Positions 27,299 to 36,679 are shown, counted from the stretch's first letter. The stretch: DNA of 64,000 nucleotides from Bacteroidia bacterium (GCA_021152555.1 JAGKVE010000008.1:1-64000); one strand, 5' to 3'. Notes: a model not told the origin generated them from the sequence alone. Numbers and translations: made by a program.

Positions 27299-28477
27299 AT
27301 GAAAAAGTTTGGATTTTTCGCAGTAGCCCTGGCTGCTGCAGCCATTTCCTTCACTTCGTGTGAAAAAAAAGGACAAAACAATGGCGGCGTTGATTTGAAC
27401 GCACTCCCCAATGGTTTCTATGTATCAGAGCAAGGTGCTGACCTCGTTGATGTAAATGCAATGGACCAAGGTATCAACGAGGTTGACCAAAAGCCTCGTA
27501 CCGGAATGTATGAGAAGTACATTGTACTCGAAGCAGGTAAGAAGTACGAATTCGTTAACAAGAAAGGCGAAAACGCAGATCGCTATGGTGCTACCTTAGA
27601 GTACGGAGATAGCCTAATCGTAACAGACAAGCAAAACATTGCAGGTTACAAAGGTTCTCTCGCGGCAAATACTAGTATTGAAGTTACTAAGACTTCTCTT
27701 TATCACATTGTACTTGATTTTAATGAAGATGGTAATCTGACAGATGTTGGAGGTGCGCAATGTATCATCGTGCCTGTAGAATGGGGTATTCGTGGCGGTA
27801 TTGCCGATTGGAACAACACAATTCTCTTCCCTACTAAAAGCGAAAACAACATTTTTATTTTTGAAAATGTAACCGTAGAGAAAAGCGACAAATTCAAATT
27901 TGCTCACAACGATGCATGGAAAATTGAGTTAGATATTGCTAAACTGGTGAAAGCAAACACTAACCTTGGTGTTGATTGCGTTCCCGGCGGTGGTGATATT
28001 GAGATTAGTCGTGGCATATACACTATCACATTGGAGTTTGTTGGACCTGCTGCTACCACCCAAGAGAGTTTCAAGTACACGATTGAGAAAACTGCTGATT
28101 TGGAGGTTGCAGATCCCAAAACATTCGTTGTCGGATTGTCCGGCGATGGCGTTGCTTGCGGTTGGAATGATCCTTCCGGTGATGCATTGGCAGTAGTTAA
28201 CGCAGCAGAGTGCAAAATCACTGATGAGGCGACCTTGGCAGGTACGTATGTATACGATATTGCTGATGTAGCTATGATCGGCGGTAAGGAATTCAAAGTA
28301 CGCTACAATGGTGGCTGGTTCGGTGGTAAGAACCCCGAATTGAGCCTCGAGGGAGCTACTTTTGAAGGTGAGGATAACTTCAAGATTCCTGCTGATGCAC
28401 ACTACAGCATTAAGTTTACCGTTGAATGGAACGGCGAAAAGGCAACTGCTATCAAAGCCGCATTCACCGCTCTATAA
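27299..28477 (+). CDS. SusE/SusF-like surface lipoprotein
   Basis: 392 residues. Lipobox at about residue 20 (SFTSC) followed by an acidic/Gly linker, then tandem beta-sandwich-like domains. The C-terminal part ('FVVGLSGDGVACGWNDPSGDAL...FKVRYNGGWFGGKNPELSLEGATFEGEDNFKIPADAHYSIKFTVEW', given here as landmarks) resembles SusE/F starch-binding modules. Placed after susD, it probably binds the same glycan at the surface. Last gene of the operon; a strong terminator follows. Confidence 0.75.
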   Translation: MKKFGFFAVALAAAAISFTSCEKKGQNNGGVDLNALPNGFYVSEQGADLVDVNAMDQGINEVDQKPRTGMYEKYIVLEAGKKYEFVNKKGENADRYGATLEYGDSLIVTDKQNIAGYKGSLAANTSIEVTKTSLYHIVLDFNEDGNLTDVGGAQCIIVPVEWGIRGGIADWNNTILFPTKSENNIFIFENVTVEKSDKFKFAHNDAWKIELDIAKLVKANTNLGVDCVPGGGDIEISRGIYTITLEFVGPAATTQESFKYTIEKTADLEVADPKTFVVGLSGDGVACGWNDPSGDALAVVNAAECKITDEATLAGTYVYDIADVAMIGGKEFKVRYNGGWFGGKNPELSLEGATFEGEDNFKIPADAHYSIKFTVEWNGEKATAIKAAFTAL

Positions 28478-28496
28478 TCAACAATCATACATTTTC

Positions 28497-28787
28497 TTAG
28501 ACTGCTCGACGCTCGCGCCGAGCAGTCTTTTTGTAATAGATATGCATAGCGTGGTAGTCATTTATATAAAAGTTACCATACTCTTCAAATAACGTAGAGA
28601 TGATATAGGCAACTATTCCGCATCTCAACGAAAGGAGTCCGTTTTGGGCGTATAGGTCAAAACGTAGGCTAGAATCGTTATGACTAAAAAAAAGATGTAA
28701 CAGAATTCTTGGGTGACTATTCAATTCATATCCGGAGAAATTCCACTGGAATGTCTCCGCTGAATAATCTTCCCGTCTGAAATTGTA
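28497..28787 (-). pseudogene. Possible gene remnant, antisense after the sus operon
   Basis: A ~90-codon minus-strand frame without a usable start reads like a real protein fragment (ETFQWNFSGYELNSHPRILL; later AYIISTLFEEYGNFYINDYH). It is preceded by a stop, and its last codons run into the sus operon terminator. No family is recognised. Confidence 0.3.
28499..28531 (+). terminator. Terminator of the sus operon
   Basis: Perfect 10-bp arms AGACTGCTCG (28499-28508) and CGAGCAGTCT (28519-28528), GC-rich loop, then TTTTT. Confidence 0.9.
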
Positions 28788-28810
28788 TCAGCCCTGCATG
28801 CTGATTAAGC

Positions 28811-28845
28811 AAAATGAGAGTGTGTTGCCCTCACATTCTCATTTT
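28811..28845. terminator. AT-rich hairpin, possible bidirectional terminator
   Basis: Arms AAAATGAGAGTGTG (28811-28824) and CACATTCTCATTTT (28832-28845) pair along their whole length with one wobble; A run at one end and T run at the other. Confidence 0.55.
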
Positions 28846-28874
28846 ATCTTGGGAATCACTATTGTTGCGATATA

Positions 28875-28935
28875 TTTCTCTCTCTTTCTTTCTCTTTCTC
28901 TTTTCTTTCTCTTTTCTTTCTCTTTCTCTCTCTTC
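28875..28935. repeat. 61-bp homopyrimidine tract
   Basis: Only C and T, built from CTTT and CT steps, partly mirror-symmetric (TTTCTCTTTTCTTTCTCTTT). Such tracts can form triplex (H-) DNA. It lies in a ~850-bp gene-poor spacer. Confidence 0.75.
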
Positions 28936-29003
28936 AAGCACGTTCCTTTTTTTATTTCTTAACTCTCAACTTTCAATTCTCAATTTGACCCGCCTTCATG
29001 TTG

Positions 29004-29058
29004 CAATGGATGCTCAATGGATGCTCAATGGGTGCCTAATGGATGCTCATTGGGTACT
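29004..29058. repeat. Five tandem 11-bp units (CAATGGATGCT)
   Basis: Units at 29004, 29015, 29026, 29037 and 29048: CAATGGATGCT twice, then CAATGGGTGCC, TAATGGATGCT and CATTGGGTACT. Same period as the arrays at 6887 and 49079 but unrelated sequence. Confidence 0.85.
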
Positions 29059-29276
29059 CTGTGTACTGTTTTAGTTCGGAAATGTTTTCTTAAGTGATCC
29101 GAAGGACTCGAATCTGAAATCAAGTGCAAAAATACTGCTTATTTTTGATATATGCAAGAAAATAATGCAAAAAAAAGAGAATTTAACACTTTTTTATATT
29201 TTACATACTTTTGGGTATGAAATTCCCCGAAGTTGTGGCCGCAAAATCCTGCAAATGGCAAAAAAAATATATTTTA

Positions 29277-29309
29277 TTTGCACATTCGGATTTTTTTGTT
29301 GTATCTTTG
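29277..29309 (+). promoter_or_regulatory. Promoter of the InlB-repeat protein gene
   Basis: TTTG at 29277-29280, 21-bp spacer, TATCTTTG at 29302-29309 followed by CAACCG. Confidence 0.75.
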
Positions 29310-29380
29310 CAACCGAAATGAATTGTATAGCGAAGGAACGGGGCGGGCTCCATCAACGCTGAATACTCAACTCTAAATAA

Positions 29381-32300
29381 ATGAAAAATATGAAAAAGAA
29401 TCTACTTTTATTGCTGATTATGGCTGCAGCTATGACCGGCATCTACGCGGGGAACTATGATTTGCCGCCGTACGAGCCTTATTTGAAGGACATAACCTAC
29501 AATGCGAAGACACAGGAACTCTCGTTTGAGGACACCTACAAGGCGGACGAAGCCATCAACCGCTTGCACATTGTGGAATTCTACTACCGGACGAATGACA
29601 CTAAAATCATTGGCATTATGGATCCGGGTTGGACCTACGGCGACGGCAACGGTTCTACTCAGATATACGATGTGGATACGGGCGAACCGGTTAAGCAGCG
29701 TTTCTTCGGTGGCAAGCAAAAAGGCGGCAAACACTACCTGAAAATAAGCAAGGGCATTGCCGCATGTCTCAAAGCGGGCGAAGGACGTTTGTTCATCGCT
29801 ATCCGCGGACATGAGTCGGACAACAAATGGGAAAAGAACACCGCCTATGAAGTGGCGCAGGGCGGCAAAAACGAGAGAGGATGTCACATAAAGAACAATA
29901 TTGAAGTGGATTTGACGAATTTCGTGGAACTCGAATTGGAAGCGCCGAAAGAGGTCTATTTCGGAAAAGATTATACCGTGCGGTTAAACTTCCGCGGCAT
30001 AGATTATACTTCAATGAGGCTTCAGACGCGGACGGAAGGCGGCGAGTGGTTTGCCAACGGCGGTGCTTATTTCAGTCTTGCGGAGGCGCGAACGGGCGTA
30101 AAGAAGGACTTTACCTTTTCTTTTAACAACCATCACTCCAGTCCGGTGAGATACTACCGCGCCATCGTCGAAGACATGACAACGCATGAATGCGACACTA
30201 CCGAGGAGGTGAAAGTGAAGTTCTACTATAAATGGCAATACGGCGACGAATTGAGTTATTACAAGCCCGGCGATACCATCGACTACCCGAAACTGGCGGA
30301 TGAGTGCATGACGTATAAAGTAATATGCGAATGGGACGGCTGCCGCACGTGGGAAGAAGGAAACATGGTGTTCTTCACCCAGCCCAACTACAACGCAGAA
30401 CTGACAACCGTTCAGAAACAATATACGGTGAAGTTCCTCAACAGCGATTACAAGGTGCTGAAGACCGAGAAAGTGAACTGTGGTGAAGATGCCACGCCTC
30501 CTGACGAGACCCCGAAGATGGGCGATATGCTCTTCCGCGAGTGGAGCAGGGACTACACCAACGTGCATGAGAATATGTCCGTCATCGCGCGGTACGATAT
30601 GGGCAATTATTACTTGAGCGCAGAGTTGGCGGAACATAAGAATGAAAATTATCCGTTTGCGGGTTTTTCCGAGAGCAATGAGCGCGTGATGTTAGACGAC
30701 CAGTTGGTGTTTGAGACGCAAGTGCAAGCCCCCGCGGCATCGAATATCTCTTACGAGGTGGCTTATTGGAACGACGCGAAAAATGACTGGGGTGACTATG
30801 GTGGTGGTATAATGGTTGCCCAATACTCCGCCGAAGACGCTGCAGCCAAGAAAGTGAACACCTACACTACGACCATAGACGTGGGAATAATAAATTACAA
30901 TCATTATGTAATGCCATTCCTGCGGCGCATGTCAGTCCGCTTTGCCATGGCCGGAAACGGTGACAAGGTTTATTCGGAGCCGTATGAGTTCGAGATTTAC
31001 TATCCGATGTATGTCAAGAGCATGATAGACGACCCTGCTGACCCGCAGTTCGCTGCTACTCTGCAGGCATATAATACCGACGGCGACATGAACGAAGGAA
31101 CCTATTTCCTCATGCCGGTCCGTTATCAGGACACACTGTTCGTTCAGATGGGCGATGGTGCCGGCGGGTGCCTCCAGTTCGCGCGGCAAGACAAACCAAG
31201 CGGTTCGCTAACTACCGACGTGGACGACAGAGGTGTTGCCTGGATAATGGGTGTCGGAGAACCTGAGACGATAGAAGTGAAAACAAGCCGCAAAGTGGTA
31301 TGGTTTAGTGGTACCCAACAGACGCAAGAGTACGATTTCTCGGCGCAAAAACTCGGCAAATATCCGCATGCGTACTATGCGGAGATAGTGAACTGCGGCG
31401 GAAGTATAAAGAACATGCCTGCAGACCCGGTATGGGAAGGACGTGTGTTCTTGGGCTGGAAAAAAGGCCTGGATGGAGAAGAATATGCAGATGATGCGTA
31501 TTTGAATGTACCGGCGATAGGCTGGAATGGCGTGGAGTTTACTGCTCAATGGGAAGACCCGGCGGACCCCGAGTTGCATGACGTGACTTTCATGGGCGGT
31601 TTGGACGGCAAGACGGTGCTGAAGGAGCAGCAAGTGGTTGAAGGTAAAGATGCTACGGCACCCGTAGCACCAGAAATAGCGGGTTATACATTCCTCGGTT
31701 GGGACAAGTCGCATAATATGGTTATTGAGGATATAGTGGTTACGGCTATTTATGGCAAGGACAATACCAAATGGACCGTCACCTACATGAACGGCAATGA
31801 GGTTATCGGCACCGAAGAAGTGGCGGACGGTCATACGGCTCTCGGTATGGAAGTGTCCGCGGCTGGCAAGAAATTCATAGGCTGGGACGAAGACCTGCGG
31901 TTCGTGCATAGTAATATAACGACCTACGCGCAGTTTGAAGAAATCACATTCAGCGTCATCTTCCGCGTGGATGGTCAGGAAGTGCATAGTCTAATAGCTG
32001 TCTATGGTATATCTATTCAATCCATCATGCCCCCTCTGACTCCCACAAAAGAGCAGACAGACGCTGTTTATTACACGTTTGACGGCTGGAGTCCGAACGT
32101 GACTGTCGTAGAGAGCGACCTCGTTCTGGACGCCGTGTTTACCGCCCATCCGCGGACTTACACCGTGACTTTCATCGGCTGGAACGGCGACCCGTGCGAG
32201 ACGCAGACTGTCGAATACGGCAAGTCGGCCGACAAACCGGCTACGCCTTATTGCCCGGAAGACTGGGTATTCACAGGATGGGACAAATCCTACGATAATA

Positions 32301-32695
32301 TAACGGAGGACGTAACGATTACCGCGCAGTTCTCCGAAAAACCGGATGTGCCGACCTATACGGTGACGATAGCCATAATGGAACATGCAACGGTGGTGGT
32401 GCTGAACGACGACCCGGTGGATCTGACGCAAGTACCGGAGAACACCGTGCTGCAACTGAAAGCAACGGTTGATGAGGGCTATCAGTTCGTTGAATGGATG
32501 GACGGCGTGAAAACAATCCAACGCGACCTGACAGTTACCGAAGATACGATTGTCTCCGTCGTAGTCGAAGAAACAGACCAGGCAGTAGAGCAAGTGATGT
32601 TTGAAAACGGCCCCGCGAAGGTGTTGTATAACGGACAGTTGTATATCCTCCATAACGGCAGGAAATACAATGCCACCGGCAAGGAAATGAAATAG
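29381..32695 (+). CDS. Secreted InlB B-repeat (Listeria-Bacteroides repeat) surface protein
   Basis: 1,104 residues with a signal peptide (LLLLLIMAAAMTGIYA). The N-terminal ~350 residues are beta-rich and unassigned. From about residue 360 there are several ~70-residue Listeria-Bacteroides repeats, each with 'VTFxxxDGxxxxxxxVxxGxxAxxPxxPxxxGYxFxGWD' followed by 'VTAxY', most clearly around residues 740-1000. The C-terminus (KVLYNGQLYILHNGRKYNATGKEMK, landmark residues) resembles short C-terminal sorting sequences of Bacteroidales secreted proteins. Likely an adhesin or binding protein; T9SS export is an inference. Confidence 0.8.
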   Translation: MKNMKKNLLLLLIMAAAMTGIYAGNYDLPPYEPYLKDITYNAKTQELSFEDTYKADEAINRLHIVEFYYRTNDTKIIGIMDPGWTYGDGNGSTQIYDVDTGEPVKQRFFGGKQKGGKHYLKISKGIAACLKAGEGRLFIAIRGHESDNKWEKNTAYEVAQGGKNERGCHIKNNIEVDLTNFVELELEAPKEVYFGKDYTVRLNFRGIDYTSMRLQTRTEGGEWFANGGAYFSLAEARTGVKKDFTFSFNNHHSSPVRYYRAIVEDMTTHECDTTEEVKVKFYYKWQYGDELSYYKPGDTIDYPKLADECMTYKVICEWDGCRTWEEGNMVFFTQPNYNAELTTVQKQYTVKFLNSDYKVLKTEKVNCGEDATPPDETPKMGDMLFREWSRDYTNVHENMSVIARYDMGNYYLSAELAEHKNENYPFAGFSESNERVMLDDQLVFETQVQAPAASNISYEVAYWNDAKNDWGDYGGGIMVAQYSAEDAAAKKVNTYTTTIDVGIINYNHYVMPFLRRMSVRFAMAGNGDKVYSEPYEFEIYYPMYVKSMIDDPADPQFAATLQAYNTDGDMNEGTYFLMPVRYQDTLFVQMGDGAGGCLQFARQDKPSGSLTTDVDDRGVAWIMGVGEPETIEVKTSRKVVWFSGTQQTQEYDFSAQKLGKYPHAYYAEIVNCGGSIKNMPADPVWEGRVFLGWKKGLDGEEYADDAYLNVPAIGWNGVEFTAQWEDPADPELHDVTFMGGLDGKTVLKEQQVVEGKDATAPVAPEIAGYTFLGWDKSHNMVIEDIVVTAIYGKDNTKWTVTYMNGNEVIGTEEVADGHTALGMEVSAAGKKFIGWDEDLRFVHSNITTYAQFEEITFSVIFRVDGQEVHSLIAVYGISIQSIMPPLTPTKEQTDAVYYTFDGWSPNVTVVESDLVLDAVFTAHPRTYTVTFIGWNGDPCETQTVEYGKSADKPATPYCPEDWVFTGWDKSYDNITEDVTITAQFSEKPDVPTYTVTIAIMEHATVVVLNDDPVDLTQVPENTVLQLKATVDEGYQFVEWMDGVKTIQRDLTVTEDTIVSVVVEETDQAVEQVMFENGPAKVLYNGQLYILHNGRKYNATGKEMK

Positions 32696-32753
32696 GAGAA
32701 GGCTTTGTGTACTTGGCAAGAAGCTGCAAATTTCAAACTCTTTTGTACAGAAA

Positions 32754-32785
32754 TTTGCATATTTCAGAAAAATGTAGTACCTTTG
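32754..32785 (+). promoter_or_regulatory. Promoter of the 279-residue lipoprotein gene
   Basis: TTTG at 32754-32757, 20-bp spacer, TACCTTTG at 32778-32785 followed by CAGCG. Confidence 0.75.
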
Positions 32786-32845
32786 CAGCGTTTTTTGCGA
32801 AAGCAACTAATTTTTTACAAAATTAACTAATAAAAATTACTGATT

Positions 32846-33685
32846 ATGAAAAAGATTTTATCTGTTGTAGCTGCAGCCGTTATCGCGCTGAGTTTTGCTT
32901 CCTGTAAGGGCGGAAAAAATACTCCCGAGGCAGAGAAATTCGCAATCGCCATTACGGACATTACCTCCACCGGTGCTACCATTACCATTACTCCTGCGGA
33001 CACCACCGCTTATTACTATTGGAGTGTCGTTGCTTCGGAGTTGCTCCAGAAGTACACAGCAGACAGTATTGCTCTCCTGCTGATGCAACAAGAGGTTGAA
33101 GAGTATCAATCTACCTTTGAGAGTCTGGTCGAAGAGGGTTATATCGTGAAAGGTAAGGATGCTTACACTTATTCTACTTTGGATCCGGATACCGGTTATC
33201 TCGCTATCGCATTTAATGTGGATAAAGACTTGAAAGTTACCAGTGAGGCTGTCACGAAAGAGTTTAAAACGGCAGAATTCGTGGTAACAGGCCATGAGAC
33301 ATTGAGTTCTAATAATGCAGAGTTTATCGACTATATTGATGCTGCCGGCTTATTCCAAGTGATTCTTGAGGACGACACCAAAGGTCTTGCATTGTACTTG
33401 GCTTTCTTCGCAGATGGTCTGGAGGGTGAGTTTACCCAAGATGATCTCTTTGCTCTATACTCCGGTTTTGCTCTCGGTAACAAAGAATATAGTATCGTAT
33501 CGCTCGCTGTCAAGAATGTTCTTAGCGCAGACGGTACACAGCTGACCGTGACCGGTAAGATGGCAGCAAGCAATGGTATTGAGTACGACCTGAAGTTAGT
33601 TGCAACTGCAGATTCCTACGCAGAAGCTGCACCCGCTCGCAAGATTGCTCCGCGCAAACTCTTTTATCGCAGAGCTATCCGCTAA
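32846..33685 (+). CDS. Hypothetical lipoprotein
   Basis: 279 residues with a lipobox (LSFASC, Cys ~20). One N-terminal FN3-like segment ('FAIAITDITSTGATITITPADTTAYYYWSV') and a second, beta-rich half. No catalytic motif. Own promoter and strong terminator, so monocistronic. Ends in a basic tail (RKIAPRKLFYRRAIR). Function unknown; probable cell-envelope protein. Confidence 0.75.
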   Translation: MKKILSVVAAAVIALSFASCKGGKNTPEAEKFAIAITDITSTGATITITPADTTAYYYWSVVASELLQKYTADSIALLLMQQEVEEYQSTFESLVEEGYIVKGKDAYTYSTLDPDTGYLAIAFNVDKDLKVTSEAVTKEFKTAEFVVTGHETLSSNNAEFIDYIDAAGLFQVILEDDTKGLALYLAFFADGLEGEFTQDDLFALYSGFALGNKEYSIVSLAVKNVLSADGTQLTVTGKMAASNGIEYDLKLVATADSYAEAAPARKIAPRKLFYRRAIR

Positions 33686-33747
33686 TCAAAAAGTCAAACT
33701 TAGGTTGTAGATAACTTTTTATTTTTAGACAACTTTTTGAGTTTGTG

Positions 33748-33786
33748 AAAAATGCAAACTGCTGTAAATAAGCAGTTTGCATTTTT
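33748..33786. terminator. Bidirectional terminator
   Basis: 16-bp perfect arms AAAAATGCAAACTGCT (33748-33763) and AGCAGTTTGCATTTTT (33771-33786), 7-nt loop. Confidence 0.9.
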
Positions 33787-33834
33787 GTTTTGGACAACAT
33801 TGCTTGGTTGTTGAAAACTTTTTTTGCCAAAATG

Positions 33835-33866
33835 TTTGCACATTCCAAATAAATATAGTACCTTTG
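33835..33866 (+). promoter_or_regulatory. nrdD promoter
   Basis: TTTG at 33835-33838, 20-bp spacer, TACCTTTG at 33859-33866 followed by CACTCG. The leader to the start codon is about 110 nt. Confidence 0.75.
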
Positions 33867-33890
33867 CACTCGATTTCGCACTGTTTATTT

Positions 33891-33957
33891 AGTCTTACAG
33901 GCATAGCCGGTCCAGCAGCATAGCGGTCTTACAGGCGAAGCCGGTCATAAAACGAAG
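33891..33957 (+). repeat. 16-bp tandem repeat family A, in the nrdD leader
   Basis: Units CGGTCCAGCAGCATAG (33908), an 18-bp CGGTCTTACAGGCGAAGC (33924) and CGGTCATAAAACGAAG (33942), with a partial unit at 33891. Same family as those inside coding DNA at 2471 and 5411. Confidence 0.8.
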
Positions 33958-33981
33958 TTTTATATCAAATATTACTATATT

Positions 33982-36081
33982 ATGGAAACATACATTATCA
34001 AACGTGACGGTAAAAAAGAGCTTTTTACCATTGACAAAATCAAGAATGCCATATCGAAAGCATTCTTAGCAGTCGGTGCGTTCGCAACCGAAGAGACGCT
34101 GGGCGCTATTCTGTCGCACCTCAGAGTACGTAACGAACAAACGGTAGAAGAGATTCAGAACCAAGTGGAGGTCGCATTGATGGCGGAGGGTTATTATCAG
34201 GTGGCCAAGGCCTTCATTCTCTATCGCCAGGGACACACTGAGGACCGTGAGACTCAGCAGCGTCTGGATTTCATGATGAACTATGTGCAGGCTTCCAATG
34301 CCGCTGAGGGATCCAAATTCGACGCAAACGCCAACGTAGAGCACAAAAACATCGCTACGCTTATCGGCGAACTGCCAAAACAAGGCTTCATCCGTCTGAA
34401 CCGCCGTCTGTTGACCGAGCGCATCAAAGAGATGTACGGCAAGGAGTTGAGCGACAAGTACATGAGTCTGCTGAACCAGCACTTCATCTACAAGAACGAC
34501 GAGACGAACCTCGCGAACTACTGCGCGTCGATCACGATGTACCCGTGGCTCATCGGCGGCACGAAGTCGATTGGCGGCAACGCTACTCCTCCGAAGAACC
34601 TGAAGTCTTTCTGCGGCGGATTCATCAACATGGTGTTCATGGTGAGCTCGATGCTTTCAGGCGCGTGCGCTACGCCCGAGTTCCTTATGTATATGAACTA
34701 CTTCATCGAGAAGGAGTACGGCGAGGATTACTACAAGCGTGCGGACGAAGTGGTAGATCTGAGTCTGAAACGCCGCACGATCGACCGCATCATCTGCGAC
34801 TGCTTCCAACAAGTTGTTTACAGTCTGAACCAGCCGAGCGGTGCCCGTAACTTCCAGTCGGTATTCTGGAACATCAGCTACTACGACCGCTACTATTTCC
34901 AGAGCCTGTTTGAGAACTTCCGTTTCCCGGACGGCGAAGCGCCTCACTGGGACAGCCTGAACTGGCTGCAGAAGCGATTCATGAACTGGTTCAACGAAGA
35001 GCGTACGCGTTCGGTGCTCACGTTCCCGGTAGAGACGATGGCGCTGCTGGCAGAGAACGGCGATATCAAAGACAAGGAGTACGGCGATTTCACGGCAGAG
35101 ATGTACGCGAAGGGTCACTCGTTCTTCACCTACGTGAGCGACAATGCAGACAGCCTCTCAAGCTGCTGCCGTCTGCGTAACGCGATCACGGACAACAGTT
35201 TCAGCTACACCCTCGGCGCCGGCGGAATCTCGACGGGTTCGAAGTCGGTATTGACGATCAACCTGAACCGCGCTATCCAGTACGCCGTACGTAACAACAT
35301 CCCTTATCAGGCGTATGTAGAGGAGGTGGTAGATCTGATGCACAAAGTGCAGCTGGCATACAACGAGAATCTCAAGAACCTGCAGGAGAAAGGCATGCTG
35401 CCGCTGTTCGACGCCGGCTACATCAATATCGGCCGTCAGTATCTGACAATCGGTGTGAACGGTCTGGTAGAGGCTGCAGAGTTCCTCGGTCTGGAGATCA
35501 AAGACACGCCGGAGTATGCGCATTTCGTACAGGAGCTGCTCGGCATCATCGAGAAGAAGAACAAAGAGTACCGCACGAAAGATGTGATGTTCAACTGCGA
35601 GATGATTCCTGCGGAGAACGTGGGTGTGAAACACGCCAAATGGGATCGCGAAGACGGTTATGTAGTGCCTCGTGACTGCTACAACAGCTATTTCTATGTA
35701 GTTGAAGATACCAGCCTCAATGTGCTTGACCGTTTCCGTCTCCATGGTCGCAAGTATATAGAGCACCTCACCGGTGGTTCGGCACTTCACTGCAACCTGG
35801 AGGAACACCTCAGCCAGGAACAATACCGCCAACTGCTGCGCGTAGCGGCTGTAGAGGGATGTAACTACTTCACCTTCAATATCCCGAACACGGTATGTAA
35901 CGACTGCGGTCATATCGACAAACGCTACCTGAAAGAGTGTCCTCACTGCCATTCGAAGAATGTGGACTATCTGACGCGCGTTATCGGTTATATGAAACGC
36001 GTATCGAATTTCTCGGAGGCACGTCAGAAAGAAGCTGCCAAGCGTTATTACGCTGAGAAGTCGAAAGCCCCGAAATGCTGA
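33982..36081 (+). CDS. nrdD: Anaerobic ribonucleoside-triphosphate reductase
   Basis: 699 residues. N-terminal ATP-cone (YIIKRDGKKELFTIDKIKNAI), catalytic barrel with the 'SSCCRLRNA' region, and a C-terminal zinc site (CNDCGHIDKRYLKECPHC). The glycyl-radical motif RVIGY has its Gly at about residue 669. Makes dNTPs from NTPs under anaerobiosis after activation by NrdG, encoded 36 bp downstream. Indicates an anaerobe. Confidence 0.96.
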   Translation: METYIIKRDGKKELFTIDKIKNAISKAFLAVGAFATEETLGAILSHLRVRNEQTVEEIQNQVEVALMAEGYYQVAKAFILYRQGHTEDRETQQRLDFMMNYVQASNAAEGSKFDANANVEHKNIATLIGELPKQGFIRLNRRLLTERIKEMYGKELSDKYMSLLNQHFIYKNDETNLANYCASITMYPWLIGGTKSIGGNATPPKNLKSFCGGFINMVFMVSSMLSGACATPEFLMYMNYFIEKEYGEDYYKRADEVVDLSLKRRTIDRIICDCFQQVVYSLNQPSGARNFQSVFWNISYYDRYYFQSLFENFRFPDGEAPHWDSLNWLQKRFMNWFNEERTRSVLTFPVETMALLAENGDIKDKEYGDFTAEMYAKGHSFFTYVSDNADSLSSCCRLRNAITDNSFSYTLGAGGISTGSKSVLTINLNRAIQYAVRNNIPYQAYVEEVVDLMHKVQLAYNENLKNLQEKGMLPLFDAGYINIGRQYLTIGVNGLVEAAEFLGLEIKDTPEYAHFVQELLGIIEKKNKEYRTKDVMFNCEMIPAENVGVKHAKWDREDGYVVPRDCYNSYFYVVEDTSLNVLDRFRLHGRKYIEHLTGGSALHCNLEEHLSQEQYRQLLRVAAVEGCNYFTFNIPNTVCNDCGHIDKRYLKECPHCHSKNVDYLTRVIGYMKRVSNFSEARQKEAAKRYYAEKSKAPKC

Positions 36082-36117
36082 ATCCGTAATTAGTAATTTT
36101 TAATTTTAAATTCTCAA

Positions 36118-36600
36118 ATGCGCGTAGCGTCATTTGATATAGTATTTCAGGAGATTCCCGGAGAGGTGACGCTTGCGCTCAACCTCTCCGGTTGTCCTTG
36201 TCACTGTCACGGATGCCATAGCCCGCACTTATGGGAAGATACGGGGGAGGTGCTTGATGAGAGTCTGCTGGCTGAACTGACAGGGCAATATAAAGGACTC
36301 ATCACATGTGTCGCCTTTATGGGCGGAGACCAAGCACCGGAAGAAGTGGCTCACTGGGCTGCATATGTGAAAAATCCTCAATCTTCAATCCTCAATCTTC
36401 AATCACCGCTAAAGACGGCATGGTATTCGGGCCGCATGAAAATGCCCGGTACAGACAGCCCATTTGACTATGTCAAAATAGGCCCGTATGTTGAGGCTCT
36501 CGGTGGCTTGAAAAGTGAGAAAACCAACCAACGGCTCTATAAGAGGGTAGAAGACAAATGGGAGGATATAACAAGTTCTTTTTGGAAAAAGAGTCTGTGA
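36118..36600 (+). CDS. nrdG: Anaerobic ribonucleotide reductase activating protein
   Basis: 160 residues. Radical-SAM CxxxCxxC cluster as GCPCHCHGCHSP (about residues 26-37). Generates the glycyl radical on NrdD. 'MGGDQAPEE' is the next conserved block. Residues 85-96 (NPQSSILNLQSP) are encoded by a CAATCTTCAATCCTCAATC tract, an apparent in-frame insertion. It lies in a loop before 'TAWYSGR', so activity is probably kept. Confidence 0.94.
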   Translation: MRVASFDIVFQEIPGEVTLALNLSGCPCHCHGCHSPHLWEDTGEVLDESLLAELTGQYKGLITCVAFMGGDQAPEEVAHWAAYVKNPQSSILNLQSPLKTAWYSGRMKMPGTDSPFDYVKIGPYVEALGGLKSEKTNQRLYKRVEDKWEDITSSFWKKSL

Positions 36601-36641
36601 TTAGTGTTTAGTGATTTGCATTTAGAGACTTGTGAGATTAT

Positions 36642-36679
36642 ACAACAAACCCCGCGAACTCAATCGCGGGGTTTGTTGT
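36642..36679. terminator. Bidirectional terminator between nrdG and the giant gene
   Basis: 16-bp perfect arms ACAACAAACCCCGCGA (36642-36657) and TCGCGGGGTTTGTTGT (36664-36679), 6-nt loop; serves both convergent genes. Confidence 0.9.

Noticed and set aside
28814..29074. An 86-codon frame rich in Phe, Leu and Ser
   Set aside because: It is the translation of the homopyrimidine tract and the 11-bp array, not a membrane protein.
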